DNA of 64,000 nt from Nitrosospira multiformis (GTDB lineage: Bacteria; Pseudomonadota; Gammaproteobacteria; Burkholderiales; Nitrosomonadaceae), in contig JAFKJB010000004.1 of NCBI GenBank assembly GCA_017306155.1, positions 62,001 to 126,000 on the forward strand, in the 5' to 3' direction. The notes beneath the pieces are model-generated. The model was not told where the DNA came from. It searched no databases and worked only from the letters and a program-made list of their open reading frames with translations. Numbering within the stretch: position 1 is the first letter of the stretch; each line of letters opens with the position of its first letter. Both the position numbers and the translations under genes were made by a program. Of this stretch, positions 16,765 to 26,617 are shown piece by piece.

Positions 16765-17205
16765 TCATTTTCTTGACTCGCTTGTGAAAGCACAGGAGGG
16801 GCTGTTGGCGCAGCTGGGAAAGCCGGGTTGGTTTCTTCGGCGCCGCCACTCTGCCCCGAGCAGGGCAATACCGATAAGACTACCTGTCACGTCAGCAGCA
16901 AAATCATCCCATCCTGCCTTGCGCCCGGGCAGATATATCTGATGCCATTCATCACACAAGCCGATCAACGCTGCTCCGAGAAATGCAATGCCCAGTCGTC
17001 GCCATCCATTGAGGCCACTTGCTGTACCTATAGCCCAGGTGAGCAGGGCAAAAATAACAGCGTGGACAAGCTTATCCCAGGGGCTGGGTATCAGGTTTAC
17101 GGCAACAGGATGCGCTCCACCGGCAAATAGACCAGTCAGAATTCCCAGCACGAGCAACATGGCCGCAGCACGAAGATAACGAGATAACAGATGTTGTGAA
17201 AACAA
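16765..17205 (-). CDS. VanZ-like membrane protein, antisense in the eps operon
   Basis: The product is a small membrane protein with about four helices and the VanZ-family pattern: SPWDKLVHAVIFALLTWAIG, a Glu-Trp-His-Gln segment after CDE, then DDFAADVTGSLIG. The start is uncertain. The ATG at 17160 would place it directly at the first helix. A TTG at 17205 includes the basic LSRYLR lead typical of the family, so I used that. The frame also opens to 17292, inside xrtB. It is convergent with epsG and back-to-back with xrtB. VanZ-like proteins are common around polysaccharide loci, role unknown. Confidence 0.7.
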   Translation of the reverse strand: MFSQHLLSRYLRAAAMLLVLGILTGLFAGGAHPVAVNLIPSPWDKLVHAVIFALLTWAIGTASGLNGWRRLGIAFLGAALIGLCDEWHQIYLPGRKAGWDDFAADVTGSLIGIALLGAEWRRRRNQPGFPSCANSPSCAFTSESRK

Positions 17206-17206
17206 A

Positions 17207-18121
17207 ATGATTATAAATTCTTCAATTATCTTCAATAAAAAAAACTCGCCAGGCGAATCTCGTAGTCCGGTATTTGTCTGGTTGCCTGTCATCGCCGGAT
17301 TAATCGTACTTTATTTACCAAGCCTGGTCGATCTCTTTCGCGGCGTCTGGTCTACCGATCAGCAAGCTCATGGTCCGATTGTGCTGGGTATCGCCTGCTG
17401 GCTTATTTACCGGAAGTGGCCGGAAATGTGGCGTCAGAGCGAGGGGAAGCCCGCAGCTCCAGGTGCCGGTTGGCCAATCTTTATTTTTGGCCTGATGCTT
17501 TATGTAATCGGACGTTCCCAGGATATCCTGCTGTTCGAAATCGGCTCGGTAATCTGGCTGCTTGCCGCCATTGTTTTGCTTGTGCGTGGCTCGTACGCGC
17601 TCAAGGTCCAATGGTTTCCGCTCTTTTTCATGTTGTTCATGATTCCTCTCCCCTCCGCACTCGTCGATGCTCTGACAATGCCGATGAAAATGGCGGTTTC
17701 ATATGTGGCGGAAAACATTCTTTTCTGGTTCGACTATCCCATTGCGCGAACCGGAGTCATCCTGCAGATTGGGCAATACAAGCTGCTGGTAGCAGATGCG
17801 TGTGCAGGTCTTCATACTCTCTTTACACTCGAGGCGCTTGGCCTGCTCTATCTTAACCTGGTTCGTCACGATTCGTTATTCAGAAACATCGCATTGGCTA
17901 TCCTTATTGTTCCGATATCCTTTACCGCCAACGTTATCCGGGTAATGGTACTGACGCTGATTACCTACCATTTCGGCGACGAGGCGGGGCAAGGCTTCCT
18001 GCATGGCTTTGCCGGCATGGTGCTCTTCCTCAGTGCTCTGCTGCTGATCATTGGAGTCGATTCGCTATTACAAATGGCAGTCAGGTTGCATGTTAGAAGC
18101 AGTGCGTTCGGAGAGGCATGA
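17207..18121 (+). CDS. xrtB: Exosortase B (XrtB/EpsH)
   Basis: The 304-residue product is an integral membrane cysteine protease/transpeptidase with about eight helices. The catalytic triad is visible: Cys199 in VADACAGLHTLF, Arg245 in ANVIRVMVLT and His266 in GFLHGFAG. The LHTLFTLEALGLLYL signature fits XrtB. It is expected to recognise the C-terminal PEP-CTERM signal of exported proteins, such as those at 32284 and 37616, and process them at the inner membrane. The start at 17207 sits almost against the divergent VanZ-like gene. The stop overlaps epsI in an ATGATGATGA run. Confidence 0.93.
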   Translation: MIINSSIIFNKKNSPGESRSPVFVWLPVIAGLIVLYLPSLVDLFRGVWSTDQQAHGPIVLGIACWLIYRKWPEMWRQSEGKPAAPGAGWPIFIFGLMLYVIGRSQDILLFEIGSVIWLLAAIVLLVRGSYALKVQWFPLFFMLFMIPLPSALVDALTMPMKMAVSYVAENILFWFDYPIARTGVILQIGQYKLLVADACAGLHTLFTLEALGLLYLNLVRHDSLFRNIALAILIVPISFTANVIRVMVLTLITYHFGDEAGQGFLHGFAGMVLFLSALLLIIGVDSLLQMAVRLHVRSSAFGEA

Positions 18122-18801
18122 TGATGAATTCCTGGCCAAGAAATTGCCTGCTTCTGGTATTCATGCTAGCTGCCTCAGGCCTCGCACTGGCGCTGAAGCC
18201 TACACAAAAAATCGCCGACCAGGGTTCCGCAGTCAACCTCGAAAGAATAATACCAAAAGAATTTGGAGACTGGAGGGAAGAGCAGCATAACTTCGTACAA
18301 ATGGTCGATCCCCAGCAAAAGGAGCTGATCGAACGTATCTACACCCAGACGCTGAGCCGCACGTATGCGAATTCCGACGGTTATCGCATTATGCTGGCAA
18401 TAGCGTATGGCGATGATCAGAGAGACTCCATGCAAACGCATTATCCAGAGGTTTGTTACCCCGCCCAAGGTTTTAAACTGATATCAAGAGAAAAAGGAAG
18501 CATTACCTCATCAAGGGGTTCGATTCCCGTTGTGCAGCTCGTAACCTCGCTGGAAGAACAAAGAATCGAACCCGTGACGTATTGGGTGATGATAGGCGAT
18601 ATACCCATCACTCAAGGTTGGAAAAAAAAACTGGCGGAGATGCGTTATGGACTGAAGGGAATGATTCCCGACGGGCTTCTCTTCCGGGTCTCATCCGTCG
18701 ATCAGGATGACCGGCACGCTTTTGCAATGCACCAGGTATTTATTGACGATATCTTGTCCGCGATGCCGGTAGCGGAACGCAAGCGATTTGCAGGAACGTG
18801 A
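18118..18801 (+). CDS. epsI: Exosortase-associated protein EpsI
   Basis: The 227-residue product has an N-terminal membrane anchor (about 9-25) and the EpsI domain, including SRTYAN, the IAYGDDQ segment and QTHYPEVCYPAQGF (about 107-120) with the conserved Cys. EpsI is a periplasmic partner of exosortases, sometimes fused to them, with a suspected role in polymer or substrate processing. The start has three ATG codons in a row overlapping the xrtB stop, so the exact first codon is ambiguous. Confidence 0.9.
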   Translation: MMMNSWPRNCLLLVFMLAASGLALALKPTQKIADQGSAVNLERIIPKEFGDWREEQHNFVQMVDPQQKELIERIYTQTLSRTYANSDGYRIMLAIAYGDDQRDSMQTHYPEVCYPAQGFKLISREKGSITSSRGSIPVVQLVTSLEEQRIEPVTYWVMIGDIPITQGWKKKLAEMRYGLKGMIPDGLLFRVSSVDQDDRHAFAMHQVFIDDILSAMPVAERKRFAGT

Positions 18802-18869
18802 TCATGCGGATCTCAACCCGTTTTTTTGCACCCCCACCCCCTTCTGGGAACGTTTGAAATAGGCGGGAT

Positions 18870-20333
18870 ATGAGTCTTGCAGTCAAGAGCTTAAGCGCGG
18901 TCAAGAGCAGCTATGCCGGAACGATTATCCGCATCGGCGCGCAGTTTGGTGCTCAAATTTTGATCATGCGGCAACTCGATCCGGAATTGGTGGGTGCGTT
19001 CGGATATGTGCTGTTGCTCCATGGTGTCCTGGCTTTGATTATCGACCAGGGTTATGGATGGTCCCTGATACAGGGACACTTTAACGACAAGCGCGAAATC
19101 GCCATTGTTTTTTCCAGAATCATGCTTTTATCGTTTATTGGCATGCTCTGTGTTTTCGCAATCTCATACCCTATCGCGGATTATCTAGGGAATGAGCTTG
19201 TCGGGTCCATGCTCAGATATTCGGCTCCGTCGTGCCTCTTCATAGGATTCTTCAGTATCTCACAAGCTGCATTGAGAGCCGAGCTCAGGTTTCGGGAGAT
19301 TCAAATAGCAACTACCGGTGCCTACCTGATCGCGTATCCCATTGTAGGGGTCACGATGGTTTTAGCCGGTTTCGGGGTCTGGTCTCTGGTAGCTGCGTGG
19401 TATGTACATTACATTCTCCAGGTTGTTATCGGTCACTATTACAGCCCTCATTCGCTAAGGCTTGCGAATCCTTTCCTGCCAACCAAGAGTGGTCCGATGG
19501 GTCGCCAGGTGGCTGGAATCAATGTTTTGAACTGGGCCGTAGACTATTCTGGCGGTGTGTTCATCGGAGGAATGGGTGCGTCGGCATTGGGTAATTTCAA
19601 TGCCGCCATGATGTTGGCGCGCACTCCTGCGCTTCAAGTGGTTCAAACACTACAATCCATTCTCTTTTCCACGGCTTCTGCGATTGGCGATGACCAGCAA
19701 CGAATAAAGCGCCTCTACCTGGCCGTGCTGGCAGCGGTCAGTTTTATCGTTTTTCCTGCGTACGGATACACTCTCACCCACGCAGAGTTGGTGATCAAGA
19801 TAGTGTTCGGGAGTAAATGGCTTGATGCCGCGGGTATTTTTTCCGCTTTGTCCATCGGAATGATTACGTTCTCCCTGAGCTTGCTTTCAGGTGCAATCCT
19901 TACTGCGACCGGCGATCAGAAAACAGTACTTTATTCCCAGGCAGCTTGCCTGATGCTCATGATCCTCGGTTTGTCTCTCACCATAAATGTCAGTCTTGCC
20001 CATATTGGACTTGCCATTACCGTGGCGTATACGGTCAGGCTTTCTTTACAGTTGAAAGCAATTGCGGCGAGGGGCGGGATAACGCTGAAAGAATTCCTCG
20101 CGACACTAAGAGGGCCTTTTTTTGTCGCTATCATTATGGCGATGCCGGTTACCTCATTTGGTGAATTCACGTTTGGGGTTATTCCAACCGAATTATTGGC
20201 GCTTGCCCTCAAGGGTCTTGTACTTTTGGTGTTGTTCAGGGTATTTCCCGGTTTTTTCTTTAGTCTTGCCTCGATAGATCTGCTGAGCAGATTTCGTGCA
20301 GGACGCCAGGTTGTCAGTATGCTGGGTATCTGA
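18870..20333 (+). CDS. Polysaccharide flippase (Wzx-like, MOP superfamily)
   Basis: The 487-residue product has about 12-14 membrane helices and the start LKSLSAVKSSYAGTIIRIGAQ typical of the lipopolysaccharide biosynthesis/PST flippase family. It would move undecaprenyl-linked repeat units across the inner membrane. It lies between epsI and a polymerase gene, completing a Wzx/Wzy-type export set with epsB-G. A second, different flippase is at 62496-63962. Confidence 0.87.
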   Translation: MSLAVKSLSAVKSSYAGTIIRIGAQFGAQILIMRQLDPELVGAFGYVLLLHGVLALIIDQGYGWSLIQGHFNDKREIAIVFSRIMLLSFIGMLCVFAISYPIADYLGNELVGSMLRYSAPSCLFIGFFSISQAALRAELRFREIQIATTGAYLIAYPIVGVTMVLAGFGVWSLVAAWYVHYILQVVIGHYYSPHSLRLANPFLPTKSGPMGRQVAGINVLNWAVDYSGGVFIGGMGASALGNFNAAMMLARTPALQVVQTLQSILFSTASAIGDDQQRIKRLYLAVLAAVSFIVFPAYGYTLTHAELVIKIVFGSKWLDAAGIFSALSIGMITFSLSLLSGAILTATGDQKTVLYSQAACLMLMILGLSLTINVSLAHIGLAITVAYTVRLSLQLKAIAARGGITLKEFLATLRGPFFVAIIMAMPVTSFGEFTFGVIPTELLALALKGLVLLVLFRVFPGFFFSLASIDLLSRFRAGRQVVSMLGI

Positions 20334-20380
20334 AACATGCGCACTCGCCGGCAAAATTTACTCGTTTGTGAGACCTCCTC

Positions 20381-21859
20381 GTGCTGACAGTCGTCATTCT
20401 CTCGGTAGCTGCCTTCGCTTTTGCGCTGGGTTCAATCGCTGCAATAAGTGCTGTTGCAGGCGCAGCTTCCCGCTGGCCAAGTCAAATGTTCAGCTATCTG
20501 ATGTGGATGCTAGTGATAGCAGGTGTGGGCGGCATCCTCATCTCAGGGCGTGTTCTCAGAATAGAGGAAGAAACTTTGGTTGTGGGAGCAATGAGCGAAG
20601 CTGGGGGAACGATAATTGCCAAATTGCTTCTCTCCGCTGTAATTGGAGTTTCCATCGCTTTATGCGTGACATGGATATTGTTGTCGCGCAAAAGGAAGGC
20701 GAAGGATGACCGCTTCGAACAAAGGGGGCTGAATTCACCGGACGATATCATGATTGCGTTTATGGTGTTCTATGTCGCGTTCAGCATCCTGCCGCTCATC
20801 TTTGGAAAGAGTCATCAGTTTCACGTATCACTGTTTTATCCATTTTTCGTGTTCACCGCCTTGTTTCTATGGATGCGGCTGTCGAAGGTCGACCCGATCA
20901 TCGTGATCAAGCAGTGCCTGGGATTTATTGTATTGACCAGCCTGGTCGTGGCCGTACTGATTCCCCAACTTGCCGTACAGCCCAGCTATGTAGGGCTTAT
21001 CCCCGGATTCAATTCGCGACTTTGGGGATTGACAACAGGAGCAAACTCCCTTGGATCAGTTGCTGGCGTCCTTCTCGTGCTTGAGGCCGCCGAGCCGTCG
21101 GCGAGGAGATGGCTGAGTAATGGAATTTTTTTTACCGCTGCCGTTGCTCTGGTTTTGACTCAGTCCAAGACTTCCATTCTGGCAGCGTTCCTGGGGCTTT
21201 TGATCATTTTTGGATACCGGTTGGTGACCGGGTTTCAGGGAAAAAAGCTGGGCGGACGTAATGAAAATTCAATTTTAATTATTCTGATAGCGTTTTTTGT
21301 TTTATTTATCGCAGCAGCCAGTGCATGGGTCATGTTTTTTGATACAAGCGTCTTTACTTCACTTGAACGCAATCTGGATTCGCGGGCAGTCGGCAGATTG
21401 GCCACGGCGAGCGGACGAACCTGGATATGGGAAGTCGCTGTGCGAGGAGGGATGGAGAATCCTCTGTTCGGGCAGGGTTTAGGCTTCTGGAGCTTGGAGA
21501 ACCGGCTCCGATGGGGTCTGCTCGGTGCAGCACATGCTCATAATTTGTTTCTTGACGTGTTTGTCCGTTCCGGACTTGTGGGCTTGACCACACTATTGGT
21601 TTTTCTCTACTTTGTTTTTCGCTACTCCATACGCGCGACCCGATACACGCATGCAGGCAGCATTGCACTGGCAGTCATCTTTCTCGTTCGAGCGACGTTT
21701 GAAGTGCCACTCCAGCCCAACGCCATTCTAGGAGCGGAATCCATGGCAATGCTGGCCTACTTCCTCTATGTAATCGATAGAGGAGCCAAGCGGCGCGACC
21801 AGGCTCATGAGCCCGCCCCAAGGCCGCCACATTTTTTGAGGGCAGGAAATTTCCGATGA
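20381..21859 (+). CDS. O-antigen polymerase/ligase-like protein (Wzy-like)
   Basis: The 492-residue product has 10-12 membrane helices and the Wzy_C signature near its C-terminus: GQGLGFWSLENR, then AHAHNLFLDVFVRSGLVGL (about residues 363-408). It would join repeat units in the periplasm. The start is GTG at 20381, after a short gap from the flippase. The stop overlaps the next glycosyltransferase as ATGA. Polymerase is more likely than ligase because of the operon context, but sequence cannot separate the two. Confidence 0.83.
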   Translation: MLTVVILSVAAFAFALGSIAAISAVAGAASRWPSQMFSYLMWMLVIAGVGGILISGRVLRIEEETLVVGAMSEAGGTIIAKLLLSAVIGVSIALCVTWILLSRKRKAKDDRFEQRGLNSPDDIMIAFMVFYVAFSILPLIFGKSHQFHVSLFYPFFVFTALFLWMRLSKVDPIIVIKQCLGFIVLTSLVVAVLIPQLAVQPSYVGLIPGFNSRLWGLTTGANSLGSVAGVLLVLEAAEPSARRWLSNGIFFTAAVALVLTQSKTSILAAFLGLLIIFGYRLVTGFQGKKLGGRNENSILIILIAFFVLFIAAASAWVMFFDTSVFTSLERNLDSRAVGRLATASGRTWIWEVAVRGGMENPLFGQGLGFWSLENRLRWGLLGAAHAHNLFLDVFVRSGLVGLTTLLVFLYFVFRYSIRATRYTHAGSIALAVIFLVRATFEVPLQPNAILGAESMAMLAYFLYVIDRGAKRRDQAHEPAPRPPHFLRAGNFR

Positions 21860-22986
21860 AGAAACCCCGTGTCGTCCTTGTTGCCCTGCACTTTGCCGAA
21901 TACGCCTTGAATTTGGCGCTTGCAATAGCCGAAAGTCGAGAGGTGCTCCTGGTTCTGTATCGTGGTAATGCTGACCTGGAGCTCGGTTCAGACTGGATTG
22001 CCGGTATCCGTCACCCCTCCTTGACGTTATTGATAATGAAAAGGCCACGCACCCCCATCGAGGTTCTTGGCAATGCAGGACGGCTTGTACGCGCAATCCG
22101 GCAGTTTAAGCCTGATGTGATTCATTATCAGGAAGATCCTCGCGACGAGATAATTCTGGGGCTATATTTCTTGCGCTCGATACCGGCAGTACTTACCGTG
22201 CACGATCCCACTCCACATTCAGGAACAGATTCCAATCGCCTACGCTATTCACGCTTCAGGCTATACCGTCCCCTGATGAGGCGGGCCGCAGATATGGCCA
22301 TTACCCACGGTCGTTTGCTTGCTGATGACTTGATCAAGGAGTGTCCTCACTTCAAAGATAAAATTCAATCCATTCCACATGGTCCTCTGGGACCTTGTCT
22401 CAGCAAGGCCCCGGTACGCCCTGGCGGTTTCCGCTTGCTGTTTTTTGGACGCATCTATGAATACAAGGGACTCGGTTATTTTGTCGACTCCATCATAATG
22501 TTACGAGATAAAGGTTATCCAGTGGTTGGGGTGGTCGCCGGCTTTGGTACGGATTTGCCGCGACATAAGCGGCGCATGGAAGAAGCTGGCTGTTTTGAGA
22601 TCCTGGATAGATATATCGGTGCGGAGGAAATCCCCGATTTGTTTCTTGACTCTTTTGCGGTAATCCTTCCTTATGTCGAGGGTACCCAAAGTGGTGTTGC
22701 GGCGATGGCATTGGGTTTCGCCCGCCCTGTAATAGCCAGCGCGGTGGGATCAATACCGGAACTGGTCAGAAGTGGGGAAAACGGTCTGCTGGTGCCTCCG
22801 TCAGACTCCATCGCGCTGGCAGATGCAATCGAAACTCTTCTTACTGAGGACCAGCTTTGGGAACGGCTGGCCGCAGGGGCGAGCGAGCTAAGGGACGGAG
22901 ACCTTTCTTGGAGATCTATTGCCGACAAAACAATTGATGTTTATGCCTCAGTTAGAAAGGTGCGGCTGACTTCAGCAGCTCCTTAG
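21856..22986 (+). CDS. Family 4 glycosyltransferase
   Basis: The 376-residue product is a GT-B fold enzyme. An N-terminal acceptor domain (KKPRVVLVALHFAEYALNLA) is followed by a C-terminal nucleotide-sugar domain with FGRIYEYKGLGYFVDSI (about 196-212) and SVGSIPELVRSGENGLLVPP (about 296-315). It probably adds one sugar to the lipid-linked repeat unit on the cytoplasmic face. The start overlaps the polymerase stop (ATGA). Donor and linkage cannot be predicted. Confidence 0.87.
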   Translation: MKKPRVVLVALHFAEYALNLALAIAESREVLLVLYRGNADLELGSDWIAGIRHPSLTLLIMKRPRTPIEVLGNAGRLVRAIRQFKPDVIHYQEDPRDEIILGLYFLRSIPAVLTVHDPTPHSGTDSNRLRYSRFRLYRPLMRRAADMAITHGRLLADDLIKECPHFKDKIQSIPHGPLGPCLSKAPVRPGGFRLLFFGRIYEYKGLGYFVDSIIMLRDKGYPVVGVVAGFGTDLPRHKRRMEEAGCFEILDRYIGAEEIPDLFLDSFAVILPYVEGTQSGVAAMALGFARPVIASAVGSIPELVRSGENGLLVPPSDSIALADAIETLLTEDQLWERLAAGASELRDGDLSWRSIADKTIDVYASVRKVRLTSAAP

Positions 22987-23092
22987 GTTGGGCCATGCCA
23001 GCAGTAAAGTAGCGAGATTTGATGATGACTGTAACTCTCAAAGTTTAATCCAGGCAAGTACTTGATATTAATCATTCTATGGGGTGGCCGAA

Positions 23093-25480
23093 ATGATAAA
23101 ACTATCGTACTTTGATTACGGAAAAAGCCAGAAGCGTTGTGAGCTGGCGATACGGTGTTCGTTGCTAATGGTTCTGGTCATTGTGACAGCAGGTTGCACC
23201 ACCCCGGAAACGGAGCAGGGATTGAACGTCGCGCGCATCTCGCCTTCAAACAGGCAGACAGCTCCTGCTGACTGGATACAACCAAAGGACCCCAAGCTGG
23301 TGCAACCAAAGCCTGCCCAAGGCGCAGTTTCTATCCAGAATCCGCCAGGATTCAGTTGGAGTCGCCCACAACAGCAAGTGCAAGGCTATGAATTGCTCCT
23401 CCAGGGACCTGGTGACCAGATACATACATGGCAAACAACCCAGAACTGGTTCTTGCCATCATCCAGATTAGAGCCGGGTAAGTATGCCTGGAAAGTCAGA
23501 CCGACCGGTTCTCGTGGACAATGGAGCGATGCACGCAGTTTCTCTATTTCGCCTGATGCAATCGTGTTTGAAGTTCCTTCTGAGGAAATGATATTAAAAT
23601 ACATTAGAGCGCGCACTCGGCCACGTTCACTTTCCACTGCCGAAAAAGGTACCGATGCTCCGGCAGAGGCTGGTCAGTCTAAAAGGAGGGCCAAGCAGGC
23701 TTCCACTATCCAGCAATTAGAATCTCGGGTGAAGAGTGGCGCCAACAAGCCACCCGTGGACGAAAACTCCGTAGCGTTGGTGCCGCGTTCCAAGGACGAA
23801 AAAGCTTGGGTCGCTTCACTGACAACCATTCGATCCCGTACTTCTGATGAATCCAATCAATTACGACTTGCTTCCCTGCTTTGGCAACTTACTGGGCAGC
23901 GTTCGTACCTCGACGAAGCGAAGCGTCGAGGTAACGCGCTTGCTGCACTCGACCCTGGCGGATCCACCTCTCAAGCGAATCAGGATCAGGGTAATCGCGC
24001 CATTGCATGGGGACTCGCTATTGCCTACGATTGTTTGTCAGATGATCTATCGGCTGCCCAAAGAGCGGCATGGCTTGGCATCATCAAGAACCGGGTCGGG
24101 CAGATCTATTCTGATCTCAAGTCTTCGGGGTGGCGCCTGGCGCAAACACCATTCGATTCTCACGCGGGCACAAATATCGGCTATCTCGCCGCCATCTCGG
24201 CACTTATGATTGACAGCATACCTGAAGCTGAGCAGTGGTTCCGCGATTCATTTCGTTTTTACGTGCATTACCAAAGTCCCTGGGGAGGCGAGGATGGGGG
24301 GTTCGCAAACGGCACGGCATATGCCCAATATTCCATTGATGTTTTACTTGATCTGTGGGATGTAATTGCCGCCACAACGGGCGTCAATATCTATGAAAAG
24401 CCATGGTCCCAAGGTTTCCTCAAATTCATGGCATGCTTTAATCCACCGGGCAGTCCGACATTTGCCTTTGGGGACGGGGCTGAGAGAAAGCCGTGGGAGG
24501 AAGAACTTAAAGCATATGCAAATCGCTACGATAATGATCTCGCTCTTTGGTACTCCGCCAATCTGACTGGTTCTCCGCCCCCATTGTCCGAACTGACCAA
24601 CCCGGCGTCACATGCAAGGACAAATACATCCGGCGAGGCTCCGAAAGAAAACTCATGTGCGTTCAAGAGCGTCGGCTGGGTAGCCATGCACAGTCATTGG
24701 GCTGATCCCAAACGTACATCCATTTACTTTAAATCAAGTCCTTACGCGGCATTCGTCCATAGTCATGCCGATAACAATTCGTTTGTCGTGATTTCAGAAG
24801 GCGAGCCACTGCTGATCGACAGTGGGTATTATGACTGGTATGGTTCCCCTCACTGGAAAGGATGGTATTGGAGAACCAAGGCGCATAATGCCATTACGTT
24901 CGACGGAGGAAGAGGCCAGGCAGAGAAAACCGGCCCTGACCAGATAACGGCAGCGGGGAGACTGGTAGACTTCCACAGTAACGGGAAAGTCGACTTCGCA
25001 GAAGGAGATGCATTGGCGGCATACGAGGGTGAATTGCAGAAGGCCAGGAGGCGCCTGTGGTATTTGCGGGACGAAAATGTGCTCGTTATTCATGATTCCC
25101 TGAGTTCTGCGGTTGCACGGCAATTTGAATGGAACATTCATTCAGCCAATACATTCGAGGTCAAAGCTGCAACATCGATCGAGACGAAGAGTAAAACCTC
25201 CCGCGCGTGCATTGATGTGCTACAGCCAAAGGGGATCGAATTTCTTCAGAACAACAAGTTTGATTCTCCACCTGGAAAAATAACCGAAGGCAAAGCTCAA
25301 GGGATACCTGAAATGAAAGATCAGTGGCATGGGAAATTCCGGAACAAAGAGCGAGAGACTACCGTGGAGTTTCTGGTAGTGGTTGATGTGGGATGTAAGA
25401 ACACTCCGATAGAGAAAGGAAACTTCGAAAGCAGCCGGGACATTACGGTAGGTAAGGAGAGTATCCATATTGCCAAATAA
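23093..25480 (+). CDS. Heparinase II/III-like polysaccharide lyase, lipoprotein
   Basis: The 795-residue product from the ATG at 23093 (a GTG at 23084 is also possible) has a lipoprotein signal ending VTAGC with Cys at 35. An N-terminal Fn3-like sandwich follows (about 70-155), then an alpha/alpha toroid (about 230-480) and a heparinase II/III beta-sandwich with HSHADNNSFVV (about 558-568) and TKAHNAITFDG. It should cleave uronate-containing polysaccharide in the periplasm or at the outer membrane. Inside an exopolysaccharide locus it probably trims or recycles the cell's own polymer. No close match to characterised enzymes is claimed. Confidence 0.8.
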   Translation: MIKLSYFDYGKSQKRCELAIRCSLLMVLVIVTAGCTTPETEQGLNVARISPSNRQTAPADWIQPKDPKLVQPKPAQGAVSIQNPPGFSWSRPQQQVQGYELLLQGPGDQIHTWQTTQNWFLPSSRLEPGKYAWKVRPTGSRGQWSDARSFSISPDAIVFEVPSEEMILKYIRARTRPRSLSTAEKGTDAPAEAGQSKRRAKQASTIQQLESRVKSGANKPPVDENSVALVPRSKDEKAWVASLTTIRSRTSDESNQLRLASLLWQLTGQRSYLDEAKRRGNALAALDPGGSTSQANQDQGNRAIAWGLAIAYDCLSDDLSAAQRAAWLGIIKNRVGQIYSDLKSSGWRLAQTPFDSHAGTNIGYLAAISALMIDSIPEAEQWFRDSFRFYVHYQSPWGGEDGGFANGTAYAQYSIDVLLDLWDVIAATTGVNIYEKPWSQGFLKFMACFNPPGSPTFAFGDGAERKPWEEELKAYANRYDNDLALWYSANLTGSPPPLSELTNPASHARTNTSGEAPKENSCAFKSVGWVAMHSHWADPKRTSIYFKSSPYAAFVHSHADNNSFVVISEGEPLLIDSGYYDWYGSPHWKGWYWRTKAHNAITFDGGRGQAEKTGPDQITAAGRLVDFHSNGKVDFAEGDALAAYEGELQKARRRLWYLRDENVLVIHDSLSSAVARQFEWNIHSANTFEVKAATSIETKSKTSRACIDVLQPKGIEFLQNNKFDSPPGKITEGKAQGIPEMKDQWHGKFRNKERETTVEFLVVVDVGCKNTPIEKGNFESSRDITVGKESIHIAK

Positions 25481-25738
25481 AGCAAGCAATGTCGCTACTG
25501 TTTTATCCCTGAGATAGATATCAAGTCTATAGAAATGAAATTGCGGCAAATAGCACTGACCTTTCTCCATGGATACATGCCCTATATTCTATTCGGCGCC
25601 ACCTTACTGTTGTAAATACACCAGACTTTGAGTAACGGAAAACCTTCTTAAATAGAGAATTTGGTAAGACCCTTATGCTGGAGAAATAGTGCCCTAATCG
25701 AGAGGCAGGCGGTGAGCAATCCAAAATGGAGGGACAAA

Positions 25739-26587
25739 ATGCAAAATACCGGTAGAATTTGCGTGGCTGATCCTAATCATCGCTTAAGTCAAAAAAGATT
25801 TGCCATAAATTCCAGAGACATATTTATTTGTCCTGATTGTGGCTGCATCATGGCTGATGTTGACTTCGACCATGGTCAATATGAGTCTGGAGAGTACTAT
25901 ACTATGCAGCATAAAACAGTACAAAGTATCGAAGAAGTATGGGGATTCAGATGGCGCTATATTCTAGATCAGATTTTGAAAATTAATGGGTGCTCATCTT
26001 TGCTCGACGTTGGTGCAGGCAATGGATATTTTGTGGCTTTAGCTTCAAGAGAATTTTCTTTCGATGCAAGCGGATTAGAAATATCGCAAGAAGAAGTCCA
26101 ATTCGCTGAGAACGTCTTAAACATCAGGCTAATTAGAGAAGATCTTACTCAACATAATCTCGACTATGACGTAGTCACTTGCTTGAATGTACTGGAACAC
26201 GTAGTAGATCCTCAACTGTTTTTATCCCATCTGGTAAACCGGGTTAAGCCTGGTGGGCTTCTAGTTATTACTACACCTAATCCCGCTTGTATTCATCGAA
26301 AGGTAAAGGGATTAAAAAACTGGAATATGATAGCGCCTCCCCATCATATTAATCTTTTTACAAAAGAATCCCTGTACATCCTCTTGATGCGCTACGGCTT
26401 AGTACAACTTGATTACCAAACGCTAAGCACTTATGTGAACTTTGTAAGAGGGTTTGACACTGAGAATCTCCTTCTCCGACGGTTATTTTTCAATTTACTA
26501 AAGACATTCGACCTCGGTGCTGATCATTTTTTCATTGTTAAAAAGCCAGCTCAATGTGAGCGGAAAATTAAATTCTATTTGCAATAA
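25739..26587 (+). CDS. Class I SAM-dependent methyltransferase with Cys-rich N-terminus
   Basis: The 282-residue product has a possible zinc ribbon (C-V-A-D...CPDCGC, about residues 8-40). A Rossmann methyltransferase domain follows, with LLDVGAGNGYF (about 84-94), CLNVLEHVVDP (about 141-151) and a KPGGLLVITTPNP strand. This architecture is common in glycan-locus methyltransferases. I chose the ATG at 25739 because a GGAGGG site lies 8 bases upstream; the frame opens at a TTG at 25661. The gene is visibly more AT-rich than its neighbours, suggesting recent transfer. Confidence 0.8.
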   Translation: MQNTGRICVADPNHRLSQKRFAINSRDIFICPDCGCIMADVDFDHGQYESGEYYTMQHKTVQSIEEVWGFRWRYILDQILKINGCSSLLDVGAGNGYFVALASREFSFDASGLEISQEEVQFAENVLNIRLIREDLTQHNLDYDVVTCLNVLEHVVDPQLFLSHLVNRVKPGGLLVITTPNPACIHRKVKGLKNWNMIAPPHHINLFTKESLYILLMRYGLVQLDYQTLSTYVNFVRGFDTENLLLRRLFFNLLKTFDLGADHFFIVKKPAQCERKIKFYLQ

Positions 26588-26617
26588 TTCTCCTAAGCAA
26601 AGGAGGATATTAACAAT

